Below, in pieces: positions 35,488 to 44,001 of a stretch of DNA of 64,000 bases. Positions within the stretch are counted from its first letter, which is position 1. Each line of letters begins with the position of its first letter. A model generated the notes under the pieces. That model was not told the DNA's origin, searched no databases, and saw nothing but the letters and a program-made list of their open reading frames with translations. The stretch comes from Jeotgalibaca dankookensis (lineage in GTDB: Bacteria > Bacillota > Bacilli > Lactobacillales > Aerococcaceae). Location: contig NZ_CP019728.1 in the NCBI RefSeq assembly GCF_002005405.1, positions 1,116,001 through 1,180,000 on the forward strand, in the 5' to 3' direction. A program made the translations under genes and the position numbers.

Positions 35488-36330
35488 TTATTTTTCTCTT
35501 ACAAAAGCAATAGCTAAACTCTCAGGTCCAACGTGTGTTCCAATCACGCCACCTATTGAGAATAGTTTGGAATGAGTTAACTGGTATTTTTCTTCTGTTT
35601 CTTTTCTAAATTGGTAACCCTCTTCTTTGTTGAGCGTATATCCAAAATAAACCGGGAAATCAGGATCTAATTTTTCTTTTTCTAATTCTTTTTGAAGGGA
35701 TTTTTTCCCGGCTTTTCTACCGCGTTTTTTTGAAAGTTCCTTTAATGATTTGTCTTCAAGAATAATGATTGGTTTGATATTTAATTTTTCACCAATAAAT
35801 GCCAAACTTTTTGGTATTCTTCCGCCCATTTTTAAATATTTTAAGGTATTAACTAAACCACAAACGACAACACGATCTTTCAAATCATTTACTTTTTCTG
35901 TGATTGTTTCTATTTTTTTTCCCGAATCACGTAATTGAACCGCGTATTCGACAAGCATACGTTGTGTTAAAATCGCTTGCTCTGTATCAATAATAGTAAT
36001 TTTTACTTTATAAGGTGACATCTTTTTCGCTACCATAGCACTTTCATAGGTACCACTTAGCCCACTAGAAAGGGTTAAGACTAGAACATCGTCACCTTTT
36101 TCTTCGGCTTTTTTAAAATATTCTAAGTATTGTTCTGGTGAAGGCCGGCTTGTTAATGGCAAAGCAGTGGCAGTCATCAATTTTTGATAAAATAAATCAA
36201 AGTCTTCGGTCTTTTCTTGCTTTATTTCATCTTCATTAAAGCTTATTTTCAAAGGTACAATATCAATATTATTTTTTTTGGCTTCTTCTAGTGTTATATC
36301 TGCTGCACTGTCTGTAATAATTCGTATCAT
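35488..36330 (-). CDS. DegV-family fatty-acid-binding protein (FakB type)
   Basis: A 280-residue two-domain DegV protein. The N-terminal IITDSAADITLEEAK, the ligand loop LPLTSRPSPEQYL and SSGLSGTYESA are the conserved sites that hold a fatty-acid carboxylate in FakB proteins. FakB presents fatty acids to the FakA kinase for acyl-phosphate synthesis. An insert with KKRGRKAGKKSLQKEL is unusually basic. It has no clear partner gene here. Confidence 0.88.
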   Translation of the reverse strand: MIRIITDSAADITLEEAKKNNIDIVPLKISFNEDEIKQEKTEDFDLFYQKLMTATALPLTSRPSPEQYLEYFKKAEEKGDDVLVLTLSSGLSGTYESAMVAKKMSPYKVKITIIDTEQAILTQRMLVEYAVQLRDSGKKIETITEKVNDLKDRVVVCGLVNTLKYLKMGGRIPKSLAFIGEKLNIKPIIILEDKSLKELSKKRGRKAGKKSLQKELEKEKLDPDFPVYFGYTLNKEEGYQFRKETEEKYQLTHSKLFSIGGVIGTHVGPESLAIAFVREK

Positions 36331-36383
36331 CTCTGCGTCCTCCTATTTTACTTGTAAGAGGAGGATAACAAAGGTATATGAAC

Positions 36384-37427
36384 TCAAGATGAACTTTCGT
36401 GCGGGAGGGTAATCGTAAAGCTAGCGCCTCTTCCGCGACTACTCGCAACTTGAATCGTTCCATGGTGCAACTCTAATATGCGTTGTACTAATGGGAACCC
36501 GAGTCCGTTTCCACTTGTTTTCCGACTATTATCTTCTTGAAAAAACTTTTCAAATATTTTTTGATGGTGTTCCTCTTTAATTCCTACACCCGTATCGCTG
36601 ATAACAATCACTACTTGGTTGGCAAAATTAGTTGCTTTAACGGTAATGTTACCTTTTAGATTGTTATATTTAATAGCATTTTCAAATATATTTAACCAAA
36701 CTTGGTAGAGAAGTTCTTTATTGCCGGAATAAGTAATCTTTTCAATCTGGATATCTAAAGTCAATTCTTTTTCTTCCCATTTTGGTTGAAGAAACAATAA
36801 ACTCTCCCGTATTTGTTCATCCAATCGAAATTTTTCTTTCTCATATCCCATCGTTTGGGTTTCAAGTTTCGTAAGTTGGAGAATATTATCTGTTAGAGTA
36901 ATTAATTGTTGATTCCCTTCATAAATACGTTTGTAATAGCTCCTTCGTTCTTCGTCTGGGATGGATTCACTTTGAAGAAGTTGGATATAACCTTGTATGA
37001 CCGATATAGGTGTTTTAAATTCGTGCGAAACATTTGATATAAAATCATTTCGCAATGTTTCAATGCCACCCAGTTCTCGAACCATTAAATTAAAATCTGA
37101 ATACAATTCTTGCACTTCTTCGGCAGCCTTTTCTTCTTCAATTTGTACTGAAAAATCTCCTTGCGCCACAAGTCGCATACTTTTCCGCAAGGCCACAATG
37201 GGTTGTAGAAATTTTCTACCTACCAGAGATGAAATACCACTACTTATTAAAGCGAGAAATAAAGCAATAAAAATAATGAGATAAACGCTCCCTTTGTCCT
37301 TAGGAATAATATCAAAGTAAGTGGCTATTAGTAAAATTAAGGCCACCCCTAGGGCTGAAACAAGAATCAGACTAAAAACAACCAGTGAGAAATAGAGCCA
37401 CACATTTGCTTTAATCTTATTTTTCAT
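36384..37427 (-). CDS. Sensor histidine kinase with very short extracellular loop
   Basis: A 347-residue OmpR-type kinase: two N-terminal membrane helices (about 9-36 and 48-70) joined by only some 11 residues, a HAMP domain, the phospho-acceptor His135 in VSHEFKTPISV, and an ATPase with N box NIFENAIKYN, G1 DTGVGIKEEH and the GNGLGFPLV box. The tiny loop suggests sensing within or at the membrane. It overlaps the response regulator gene by 11 bases. Confidence 0.93.
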   Translation of the reverse strand: MKNKIKANVWLYFSLVVFSLILVSALGVALILLIATYFDIIPKDKGSVYLIIFIALFLALISSGISSLVGRKFLQPIVALRKSMRLVAQGDFSVQIEEEKAAEEVQELYSDFNLMVRELGGIETLRNDFISNVSHEFKTPISVIQGYIQLLQSESIPDEERRSYYKRIYEGNQQLITLTDNILQLTKLETQTMGYEKEKFRLDEQIRESLLFLQPKWEEKELTLDIQIEKITYSGNKELLYQVWLNIFENAIKYNNLKGNITVKATNFANQVVIVISDTGVGIKEEHHQKIFEKFFQEDNSRKTSGNGLGFPLVQRILELHHGTIQVASSRGRGASFTITLPHESSS

Positions 37428-38097
37428 TTAACAAAACCGCCTTATATCCCAACCCTCTTACCGTTATAATTTCAAAATCATGGTTGTTCTGTAGCTTACT
37501 TCTTAACCTCTTGATATGCACATCAACCGTCCGCTCATCGGAATCTGATTGGTATCCCCAGATATCATCCATTAACTGTTGTCTCGTAAATATTTTATTG
37601 GGATAGGATAAAAGCTTATAAAGTAATTGGAATTCTTTTTGAGGCATTTCAATGGCTTCCCCATCTTCGTTCATAATTAGTGTTTCTTCATATAAGGTCG
37701 TATTGCCTACCGTTAGTTCATTCTCATGAGATATTTTTGCTCGTCGCAACAAAGCATTTATTCTCAAAATCATTTCATTCATATCAATTGGCTTAACCAT
37801 ATAATCGTCAATACCGATTCGAAAACCTTTTTTCTTGTCTTCAAACGTATCTTTTACTGTAATCATAAGTATGGGCGTTTGATCACCTGTTTCCCTCAAT
37901 AATCGTGAAAATTGATACCCATCTAAGTCAGGCATCATCACATCGGTAATAATCAGATCAATCGTATATTTTTCCATTTTTTTCAAAGCTTGTTTGCCAT
38001 TCTCAGCTGTTAAAACGTTAAAATTATGCTTCTGCAAAAACGATTGATAGACACGCAATAGATTTTTATCGTCTTCTATAACCAATAATTTATTCAT
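37417..38097 (-). CDS. OmpR/PhoB-family response regulator
   Basis: Receiver domain (LLVIEDDKNLL, phospho-aspartate in LIITDVMMPDLDGY, lysine in YMVKPIDMNE) followed by a winged-helix DNA-binding domain (LDDIWGYQSDSDERTVDVHI region). I choose the ATG at 38097 (226 residues), which follows AAAGGAGAAC; the longer frame adds seven unlikely residues. Its ATG overlaps the TGA of the upstream hydrolase, so hydrolase, regulator and kinase form one coupled unit. Confidence 0.94.
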   Translation of the reverse strand: MNKLLVIEDDKNLLRVYQSFLQKHNFNVLTAENGKQALKKMEKYTIDLIITDVMMPDLDGYQFSRLLRETGDQTPILMITVKDTFEDKKKGFRIGIDDYMVKPIDMNEMILRINALLRRAKISHENELTVGNTTLYEETLIMNEDGEAIEMPQKEFQLLYKLLSYPNKIFTRQQLMDDIWGYQSDSDERTVDVHIKRLRSKLQNNHDFEIITVRGLGYKAVLLNEK

Positions 38098-39035
38098 TTG
38101 TTCTCCTTTAACAACCACTCAACGATATCCGCTGTTACTTCGTCTCTATTGATTTCATTTAACAATTCATGTCGAGCTCCTTCATAAAGTTTTGTTGAAA
38201 GGTCTTTTACGCCAACTTCTTCGTATCTCTTATACAATTTTTTAACACCTTTACCAAAATCTCCAACTGGGTCTTGGTCTCCCGATATAATCAAGATTGG
38301 CAATTGCTTGGGTATTTTTTTAAAATTATTTTCGTCTTCAATATACTGCAATGTATCTATAAAATAATAAAAGAAACTTGCTGGAAATACGCCCCCACAA
38401 TAGGGATTTTCTATATATTTATCCAGCTCATCCTTGTCTCTTGTTAGCCATTCTGATCCCGTTCGTTTTGGTTCAAACTTTTTATTATAGGTACCAAAGA
38501 TAAGCTTATCTAACAGTTTTGATTTGGCTTTTTTCCCTCGAACACTGGATTCTAGCTTTGCTAAACCTTTTCCTACTCCTAATAATGCTCCTTGTCGGCC
38601 ATTCGACCCGCTTAGAATGAGACCTTCGATTTTATTAGGGTAATCCATGATAAACCTCTGCGCAGCAAAGGACCCCATGCTGTGGCTAAACATATAGACA
38701 GGAAGGTCAGGATAGGTTTCTTTAATCAGGTCTGAGAGTCGCGCAATATCTTCTACGAGTAACCGAAACCCATCTTCTGCGCCTAAATAGCCTAAATTTT
38801 TAATACTTTCCGCTGACTGACCATGTCCTCTATGATCATTAGCATAAACGATAAAGCCATTTGCGTTTAATTCCTTTGCAAAGCGGTGATACCTTCTTGC
38901 TGTTTCAGCCATACCATGAGAAATCTGCACAATCCCTTTCACTTTAATATCTTTTTTTGGTAACCACTTGTAAACAACAATCTCTGTTCCATCCCTGGAT
39001 ATAAATGTAAAAGTATTACTGTTCGTTTGATCCAT
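38094..39035 (-). CDS. Alpha/beta hydrolase (monoacylglycerol lipase/lysophospholipase type)
   Basis: A 313-residue serine hydrolase. The region VQISHGMAETARRYHRFA is the oxyanion-hole segment, and the nucleophile serine is in FSHSMGSFAAQRF (SxSxG in place of the usual GxSxG). The acid is in ISGDQDPVGDF and the histidine in EGARHELLNE. Related enzymes cleave monoglycerides or lysophospholipids. Being first in an operon with a membrane-sensing two-component system suggests a role in lipid or envelope stress. A 23-base-arm hairpin lies upstream. Confidence 0.87.
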   Translation of the reverse strand: MDQTNSNTFTFISRDGTEIVVYKWLPKKDIKVKGIVQISHGMAETARRYHRFAKELNANGFIVYANDHRGHGQSAESIKNLGYLGAEDGFRLLVEDIARLSDLIKETYPDLPVYMFSHSMGSFAAQRFIMDYPNKIEGLILSGSNGRQGALLGVGKGLAKLESSVRGKKAKSKLLDKLIFGTYNKKFEPKRTGSEWLTRDKDELDKYIENPYCGGVFPASFFYYFIDTLQYIEDENNFKKIPKQLPILIISGDQDPVGDFGKGVKKLYKRYEEVGVKDLSTKLYEGARHELLNEINRDEVTADIVEWLLKENK

Positions 39036-39095
39036 TCTTTTCGCTCCAGTTTCCTTTTTTTATAATACTCATTAAGTTAAGATTAACACGAATGA

Positions 39096-39147
39096 AAGTC
39101 AAAAAATAGCACTGACAAATTGAATTGTCAGTGCTATTTTTTGACTT
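39096..39147. terminator. Terminator of the rpiR module; carries one copy of a 37-bp direct repeat
   Basis: Arms 39096-39118 and 39125-39147 are perfect 23-base complements around ATTGAA. Bases 39101-39137 are identical to 45691-45727. It ends the minus-strand rpiR transcript with a T-run and lies 60 bases upstream of the hydrolase start. Confidence 0.9.
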
Positions 39148-39156
39148 ATTATTCTC

Positions 39157-39912
39157 TTAATTCTCTGGCAATCTTACTTTTGTTTTTATTGTTTCGATGA
39201 TTAAGTCTACTAATAAGAAAAAACCTAATCTTGAGATTAAATCATTCTGTTTTGTATCAATTTCATCAGAATGACAAAATAAATTCAGGTCTGAGTAGGT
39301 AGATAAAACATTCGTTTGAAAAGAAGTTAAACTAATAATTCTAGCTTTTTTTAAGCTAACCTTTTTTGCAGTGTCAATAATCTTTTTAGTATTCCCAGAC
39401 AAAGAGATTAATATGATTATATCTTCTTCTGTTACTAAATTAGTAAAGGTTTCAGACAAGTTATAATCTTTTATGAAAAAACAGTGAATACCCATAGAAA
39501 AAAATAGATGCTCCATATAATAACCTACTGGCTTACTTGCACCTCTAGCCATAATAAAAATATTTCTAGCGTTTAAAATCTCTTCCGCACAAATTTCTAA
39601 ATCATCATCTGAGACAAGAGAAAATGTTTTTTCAATACTATTCTTTCTGGTTTCACGAACTGATTGGTAATCACTACCAGATTTTGAAACTTTTTCTCTT
39701 ATTTTCTGGTTAATGTGGAACTTTATCTCTTTATAGCCACTAAAGCCCATTTTTTGAGAAAGATTAATAATTACAGTTTTAGATACAAATGATAACTCAG
39801 CAAGTTGATTAATGGTTAGATAAGGTATTTCTTCTAAATGGTTAACTATGTAGACTAAAACTTTCTTTTCACTCTCAGTTAGGTCATCATATATATCCAT
39901 AAAATCTAGCAT
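39157..39912 (-). CDS. RpiR/MurR-family transcriptional regulator with SIS domain
   Basis: A 251-residue regulator: N-terminal helix-turn-helix (YLTINQLAELSFVSKTVIIN, about residues 34-53) and a C-terminal SIS domain that binds phosphosugars (ARNIFIMARGASKPVGYYM, IILISLSGNTKKIIDTA). GAGGG is 8 bases before the ATG at 39912; a GTG three codons earlier is less likely. As the last gene of the PTS-lyase-malic enzyme-fumarase module it probably controls it through the paired palindromes near 45.65 kb, in response to the phosphorylated substrate. Confidence 0.87.
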   Translation of the reverse strand: MLDFMDIYDDLTESEKKVLVYIVNHLEEIPYLTINQLAELSFVSKTVIINLSQKMGFSGYKEIKFHINQKIREKVSKSGSDYQSVRETRKNSIEKTFSLVSDDDLEICAEEILNARNIFIMARGASKPVGYYMEHLFFSMGIHCFFIKDYNLSETFTNLVTEEDIIILISLSGNTKKIIDTAKKVSLKKARIISLTSFQTNVLSTYSDLNLFCHSDEIDTKQNDLISRLGFFLLVDLIIETIKTKVRLPEN

Positions 39913-39968
39913 TCTTAACACCCTCTTATTAGTTATAAATTAGTATAACATAAGAAAAATGAAAGGGC

Positions 39969-41333
39969 TTAATTATGAATCATATTTTTAAAATCTAGCC
40001 ATATTTCTAGCTCTTCTTGTGTAGCATATCCTAATAAAATTGCTGATTCTTTTAGACTTAGTTTTTCAGAATAAGCTTTCTGTGCTACTTTAGTTGCTTT
40101 ATCGTAACCTATATAAGGAGCTAATGACGTTACTAACATTAGTGAATTATTTGCATATGTGAGCATTTTTTCTTCATTTACAATTAGTCCGTTTAAACAT
40201 TTCTTCCTAAATGATTCCATTCCATCCGCCAACAAATTTGCTGATTGAATAAAATTATAAATAATAACAGGTTTATAAACATTTAGTTCGAAATTTCCCT
40301 GACTTGCTGAGAATTGAATTGTTGTATCATTTCCCATTACTTGAGCTACAATCATCGTCAACGCTTCTGCTTGAGTGGGATTTACTTTTCCAGGCATAAT
40401 CGAGCTCCCAGGCTCGTTAGTAGGCAGTGTAAGTTCTCCAAGTCCATTACGCGGACCACTTGCTAACCAACGAATGTCATTCGCAATTTTCATTAAATCA
40501 CCAGCTAGCGCTCGCAGAGACCCATGAACAAAGGATAGTGGTTGATGGCTCGTCAGAGCAAAAAACTTATTGGGTTCACTCACAAATGGTACTCCCAACG
40601 ATTTCTTCAGCTCTTTCGCTACCTTCCTTCCAAACTGTTCAGGAGCAAGTAGGCCTGTGCCTACTGCGGTTCCTCCGATTGCTAATTTTAAAAGAGTTTT
40701 ACTACTGGATTGAATCGCATTCCGACTGTTTTCAATCATCGCTTTCCACCCACCTACTTCTTGTCCAAACGTAATAGGGATAGCATCTTGTAAATGAGTA
40801 CGACCTATTTTGATTACATGGGCATAGGTATTTTCCATCTCTTCCAGTATTTCTAACCATTTTTCTATCTCAGGGAGAAGTTTATTTTCTATTTGTCCAA
40901 AAGCAGCCATATGCATTGCTGTAGGAAAGACATCGTTCGAACTTTGTGATAGGTTAACATGATCATTAGGATGGATTGACTGACTGGAAGAAGCCAGGTG
41001 GGCAAGAACTTCATTCACGTTCATGTTGGTTTGAGTACCGCTACCCGTTTGCCATAAGGACAAAGGGAAGTGAGTCTTATTCCGATTCAAGTCATTTAGT
41101 AACAAAGTGCAAGCATCTTGAATCGCTGTAGACTTCTCAACCGATAACTTTCCTTCTCTTAAATTTACTAGCGCACAAGCTTTTTTTATATGTACCAACG
41201 CTTCTATCAAAGGCAGGGGCATTTTTTCAGTTCCGATACGAAAATTCTCTAAGCTTCGTTGTGTTTGTGCTCCCCAAAAGGCTTCCGAGGAAACTTTTAT
41301 CTCACCCATTGAATCTTGCTCTATTCTACTCAT
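39969..41333 (-). CDS. fumC: Class II fumarate hydratase
   Basis: Interconverts fumarate and malate. Superfamily motifs are [13 protein letters not shown], the catalytic [17 protein letters not shown] and the signature loop [17 protein letters not shown]. These match fumarase better than aspartase. Length 454 is normal. Its ATG overlaps the malic enzyme stop by one base (TAATG), so the two enzymes are produced together. In this module it would convert fumarate from the upstream lyase to malate. Confidence 0.9.
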   Translation of the reverse strand: MSRIEQDSMGEIKVSSEAFWGAQTQRSLENFRIGTEKMPLPLIEALVHIKKACALVNLREGKLSVEKSTAIQDACTLLLNDLNRNKTHFPLSLWQTGSGTQTNMNVNEVLAHLASSSQSIHPNDHVNLSQSSNDVFPTAMHMAAFGQIENKLLPEIEKWLEILEEMENTYAHVIKIGRTHLQDAIPITFGQEVGGWKAMIENSRNAIQSSSKTLLKLAIGGTAVGTGLLAPEQFGRKVAKELKKSLGVPFVSEPNKFFALTSHQPLSFVHGSLRALAGDLMKIANDIRWLASGPRNGLGELTLPTNEPGSSIMPGKVNPTQAEALTMIVAQVMGNDTTIQFSASQGNFELNVYKPVIIYNFIQSANLLADGMESFRKKCLNGLIVNEEKMLTYANNSLMLVTSLAPYIGYDKATKVAQKAYSEKLSLKESAILLGYATQEELEIWLDFKNMIHN

Positions 41334-42508
41334 TAGATTCCATCCACCCCGGTCTCTTTTGCGGCACGTGCCACATACTCAGCAACTTGCTCTGCTACCG
41401 CTTTATTCAAAGCATCGGGAATAATATATTCTTCTGATAATTCATTTTCTGAAATCATATCCGCAATGGCATATGCTGCAGCCATTTTCATTTCATGATT
41501 AATTGTGGATGCTCGTACTGAAAGAGCTCCCTTAAATACTCCCGGAAAAGCCAACACATTATTAATTTGGTTAGGAAAATCTGATCGACCTGTTCCCATC
41601 ACTTTTACACCGGCTTTCTTTGCATCTTCGTACAACATTTCTGGAATAGGATTGGCCATAGCAAATACGATTGGATCAGTTGCCATAGATTTAATCATTT
41701 CCTTAGTAAGAATATTTCCTACCGACACCCCTATCATCACATCCGCTCCTTTCAAAGCTTCTTTTAACTCCCCTTGTATATTCCGTGGATTTGTTTTTTC
41801 TGCTATCATTTTTTTATGTTTTTCTAAGGGAGTCAATCTGCTTTCGGCCAAGATGCCGTTTTCATCACAGACTATGATATCTTCTACGCCCATTTCCATT
41901 AATAAATAGATAATAGCTGTACCAGCTGCACCAGGACCGTTTAAAACAACTTTTAACTCTTCTATCTTTTTCCCGATTAATCGTAAACTATTGAGAATTC
42001 CTGCTGCTACAACGATAGCAGTTCCGTGTTGATCATCATGAAAGACAGGAATGGGTAATAATTCATTCAACTGTTTCTCAATTTCAAAACATCGTGGCGA
42101 AGAGATATCCTCTAGGTTAATTCCTCCAAAAGTTGGCGCAATATTTTTTACTAGTTTAATGATTTCTTCTGAATTTTTTGTATCTAGACATATCGGAAAA
42201 GCGTCTACTCCACCAAATTCTTTAAATAGAATAGCTTTTCCTTCCATAACCGGTAAGGCTGCTTCGGGGCCAATATCTCCTAGGCCTAAAACAGCGGTCC
42301 CATCTGTAATAACTGCTACTAAATTTCCTTTAGAGGTATATTGATAAACATCCAAAGGATTCTCAGCAATTCTTCGGCAAGGTTCCGCCACTCCTGGTGT
42401 ATACGCTAATCCTAAGTCTTCCCGCGTATTTATTTTTACTTTGCTTTCAACTGAAATTTTCCCTTTATTTGCTTCATGTAAAAGTAAACTAGCTTTATTA
42501 TAATCCAT
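41333..42508 (-). CDS. Malic enzyme (malate to pyruvate and CO2)
   Basis: A 391-residue bacterial small-form malic enzyme (YtsJ/MaeE type). Visible features are [18 protein letters not shown] with the catalytic tyrosine, [27 protein letters not shown] region with the catalytic lysine, FHDDQHGTA for the metal, and the Rossmann loop [10 protein letters not shown]. An acidic residue after the Rossmann strand (VCDENG) fits NAD use but does not prove it. It is followed without gap by fumC and preceded by an imperfect hairpin after the lyase gene. Confidence 0.92.
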   Translation of the reverse strand: MDYNKASLLLHEANKGKISVESKVKINTREDLGLAYTPGVAEPCRRIAENPLDVYQYTSKGNLVAVITDGTAVLGLGDIGPEAALPVMEGKAILFKEFGGVDAFPICLDTKNSEEIIKLVKNIAPTFGGINLEDISSPRCFEIEKQLNELLPIPVFHDDQHGTAIVVAAGILNSLRLIGKKIEELKVVLNGPGAAGTAIIYLLMEMGVEDIIVCDENGILAESRLTPLEKHKKMIAEKTNPRNIQGELKEALKGADVMIGVSVGNILTKEMIKSMATDPIVFAMANPIPEMLYEDAKKAGVKVMGTGRSDFPNQINNVLAFPGVFKGALSVRASTINHEMKMAAAYAIADMISENELSEEYIIPDALNKAVAEQVAEYVARAAKETGVDGI

Positions 42509-42544
42509 GATTTCCCCTTCCTTAACAACTTTTTTCGTGAGTAA

Positions 42545-42584
42545 TAAAGAGACCTCTTATCTATTTTGGATAGAGGCCTCTTTT
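42545..42584 (-). terminator. Imperfect hairpin between the lyase and malic enzyme genes
   Basis: AAAGAG-CCTCT and AGAGG-CTCTTT arms with two mismatches pair around an A/T-rich loop. On the minus strand the downstream T-run is short, so it could attenuate transcription or protect the upstream mRNA end, and need not stop the operon. Confidence 0.5.
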
Positions 42585-42594
42585 GAACAATTAC

Positions 42595-43965
42595 TTATTG
42601 ATACTTTTCAGAAATTTCTCTAGCAATTTCATTACCACGCTTTGCCTCTTTTTCTGCGATTTCGACAGATAAACCAATATAGTTACTTGGATCAATCATA
42701 TCTCGTACTTCTTCTTCCGTGAATTCTTCAGAAATCAAGTCATTAGCTATAAGATTCGTATAAAAATCTTCTCCTTCATTTGCAGTTTTCATTGCAATTT
42801 CATACATCAAGGAGTGGGACTTATCTTTTCCTAACTTATTCGCCAATTCCATCATCACATTTTCAGTATTATCAAGACCTTTATTCCTCCACACATTATG
42901 CAACATGCGTTCTCTATGTGGCACCATAGTTCGAGTCAATTCTTCCGTTCTCAGTAATACCTCCGTGGTCAGTTCCAAAGCTTCTTCCAATATTCCATCA
43001 AACAACATATAACTACTACTATCTCCTTCATAAGGTCGTACTGATGAATACATGCCCACTCCAGGTAAAGAGTAAAGTTTTTGTGAATTTGCTATAATTC
43101 CTTTCGCAAGCTTTGGATTGATTTTATGAGGCATGGTGCTACTCCCAACTGTCCCCTCACTAAAACCTTCCGAAACTTCTGCAATTTCTTCTAGGGTTGT
43201 ACTATATACTTCTTCCCCTATCTTATGGCAAATATTGACCATCAAAGCTAGATTCATCATATATTCAATTTTATGAGTACTAATGTTTCGGGAAGGAACT
43301 TCCATAGGGTACATACCCGTTAATTCAGCTACACGTTTTTGAACTGTCGGACCTACTTCAGGCATTGAACTGAAAGTACCAACCGCTCCCCCCATCATAA
43401 TCTTGAAGACTCGTTTTTCTACTTCTTGCATTCTTTGGTAGCACTCAATAAACTCGCTAATCCAAACGGAAACCTTATACCCATATGTAATCGGAATAGC
43501 ATGGCGACCATGAGTTCGACCAGCCATCACTGCATCTTTATGCTCTTCAGCTAAAGTACTCAAGTTTCTTAAAATTTCTCCAATCAATTGCATATATTTA
43601 TGATGGACCTGTTTTACCATATATAATTGCGAACTTTGTTGGATATTTTGTGTAGTAATTCCATAATGAATATATTTTCCACTTTCTTCGGGGCAAGCTT
43701 GAACTAGCACTTTTAAGAAGGGGACAAACCCATGCCCTATCTTCCGATAGATGCGATCCATCTCTTCAAAATCAATATTTTCAATTTTAGCAGCTTCTTT
43801 TATGTGTTTTGCTGCTTCTTCTGGGATAAAGCCTTCTTCTGCTTGTGCTTGTGCCAAAGCAACTTCAAACATCAACCATGTTTTATATTTTTCTTCGTCA
43901 GATAATAAATGTTTAATTCCTCGATTGTTTATCGTTTTACTTTTCGAATCGTATAATGCCCTCAT
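42595..43965 (-). CDS. Fumarate-releasing lyase of the fumarase/aspartase superfamily, substrate unknown
   Basis: A 456-residue protein like adenylosuccinate lyase and carboxymuconate cycloisomerase. It keeps catalytic-type motifs: HYGITTQNI (100-108), GRTHGRHAIPITYG with His152, and the mobile signature loop SSTMPHKINP (275-284). The N-terminal RYxxPEM segment that holds the AMP phosphate in true PurB is missing (it reads LYDSKSKTINN), and TSxD is replaced by TTQN. So adenylosuccinate is unlikely. It stands 36 bases after a PTS EIICB and before malic enzyme and fumarase, suggesting it splits a transported C4-conjugated compound to fumarate and an amine. Superfamily is firm; the substrate is inference. 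Confidence 0.75.
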   Translation of the reverse strand: MRALYDSKSKTINNRGIKHLLSDEEKYKTWLMFEVALAQAQAEEGFIPEEAAKHIKEAAKIENIDFEEMDRIYRKIGHGFVPFLKVLVQACPEESGKYIHYGITTQNIQQSSQLYMVKQVHHKYMQLIGEILRNLSTLAEEHKDAVMAGRTHGRHAIPITYGYKVSVWISEFIECYQRMQEVEKRVFKIMMGGAVGTFSSMPEVGPTVQKRVAELTGMYPMEVPSRNISTHKIEYMMNLALMVNICHKIGEEVYSTTLEEIAEVSEGFSEGTVGSSTMPHKINPKLAKGIIANSQKLYSLPGVGMYSSVRPYEGDSSSYMLFDGILEEALELTTEVLLRTEELTRTMVPHRERMLHNVWRNKGLDNTENVMMELANKLGKDKSHSLMYEIAMKTANEGEDFYTNLIANDLISEEFTEEEVRDMIDPSNYIGLSVEIAEKEAKRGNEIAREISEKYQ

Positions 43966-44001
43966 TTTTTAATTCCTCCTAAAACCGCCTTAGATTTTTG
44001 T

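Noticed and set aside
42545-42584. A full terminator splitting the PTS-lyase module in two operons
   Set aside because: The stem has mismatches and the T-run is short; malic enzyme has no convincing promoter of its own in the 86-base gap, so read-through is more likely.
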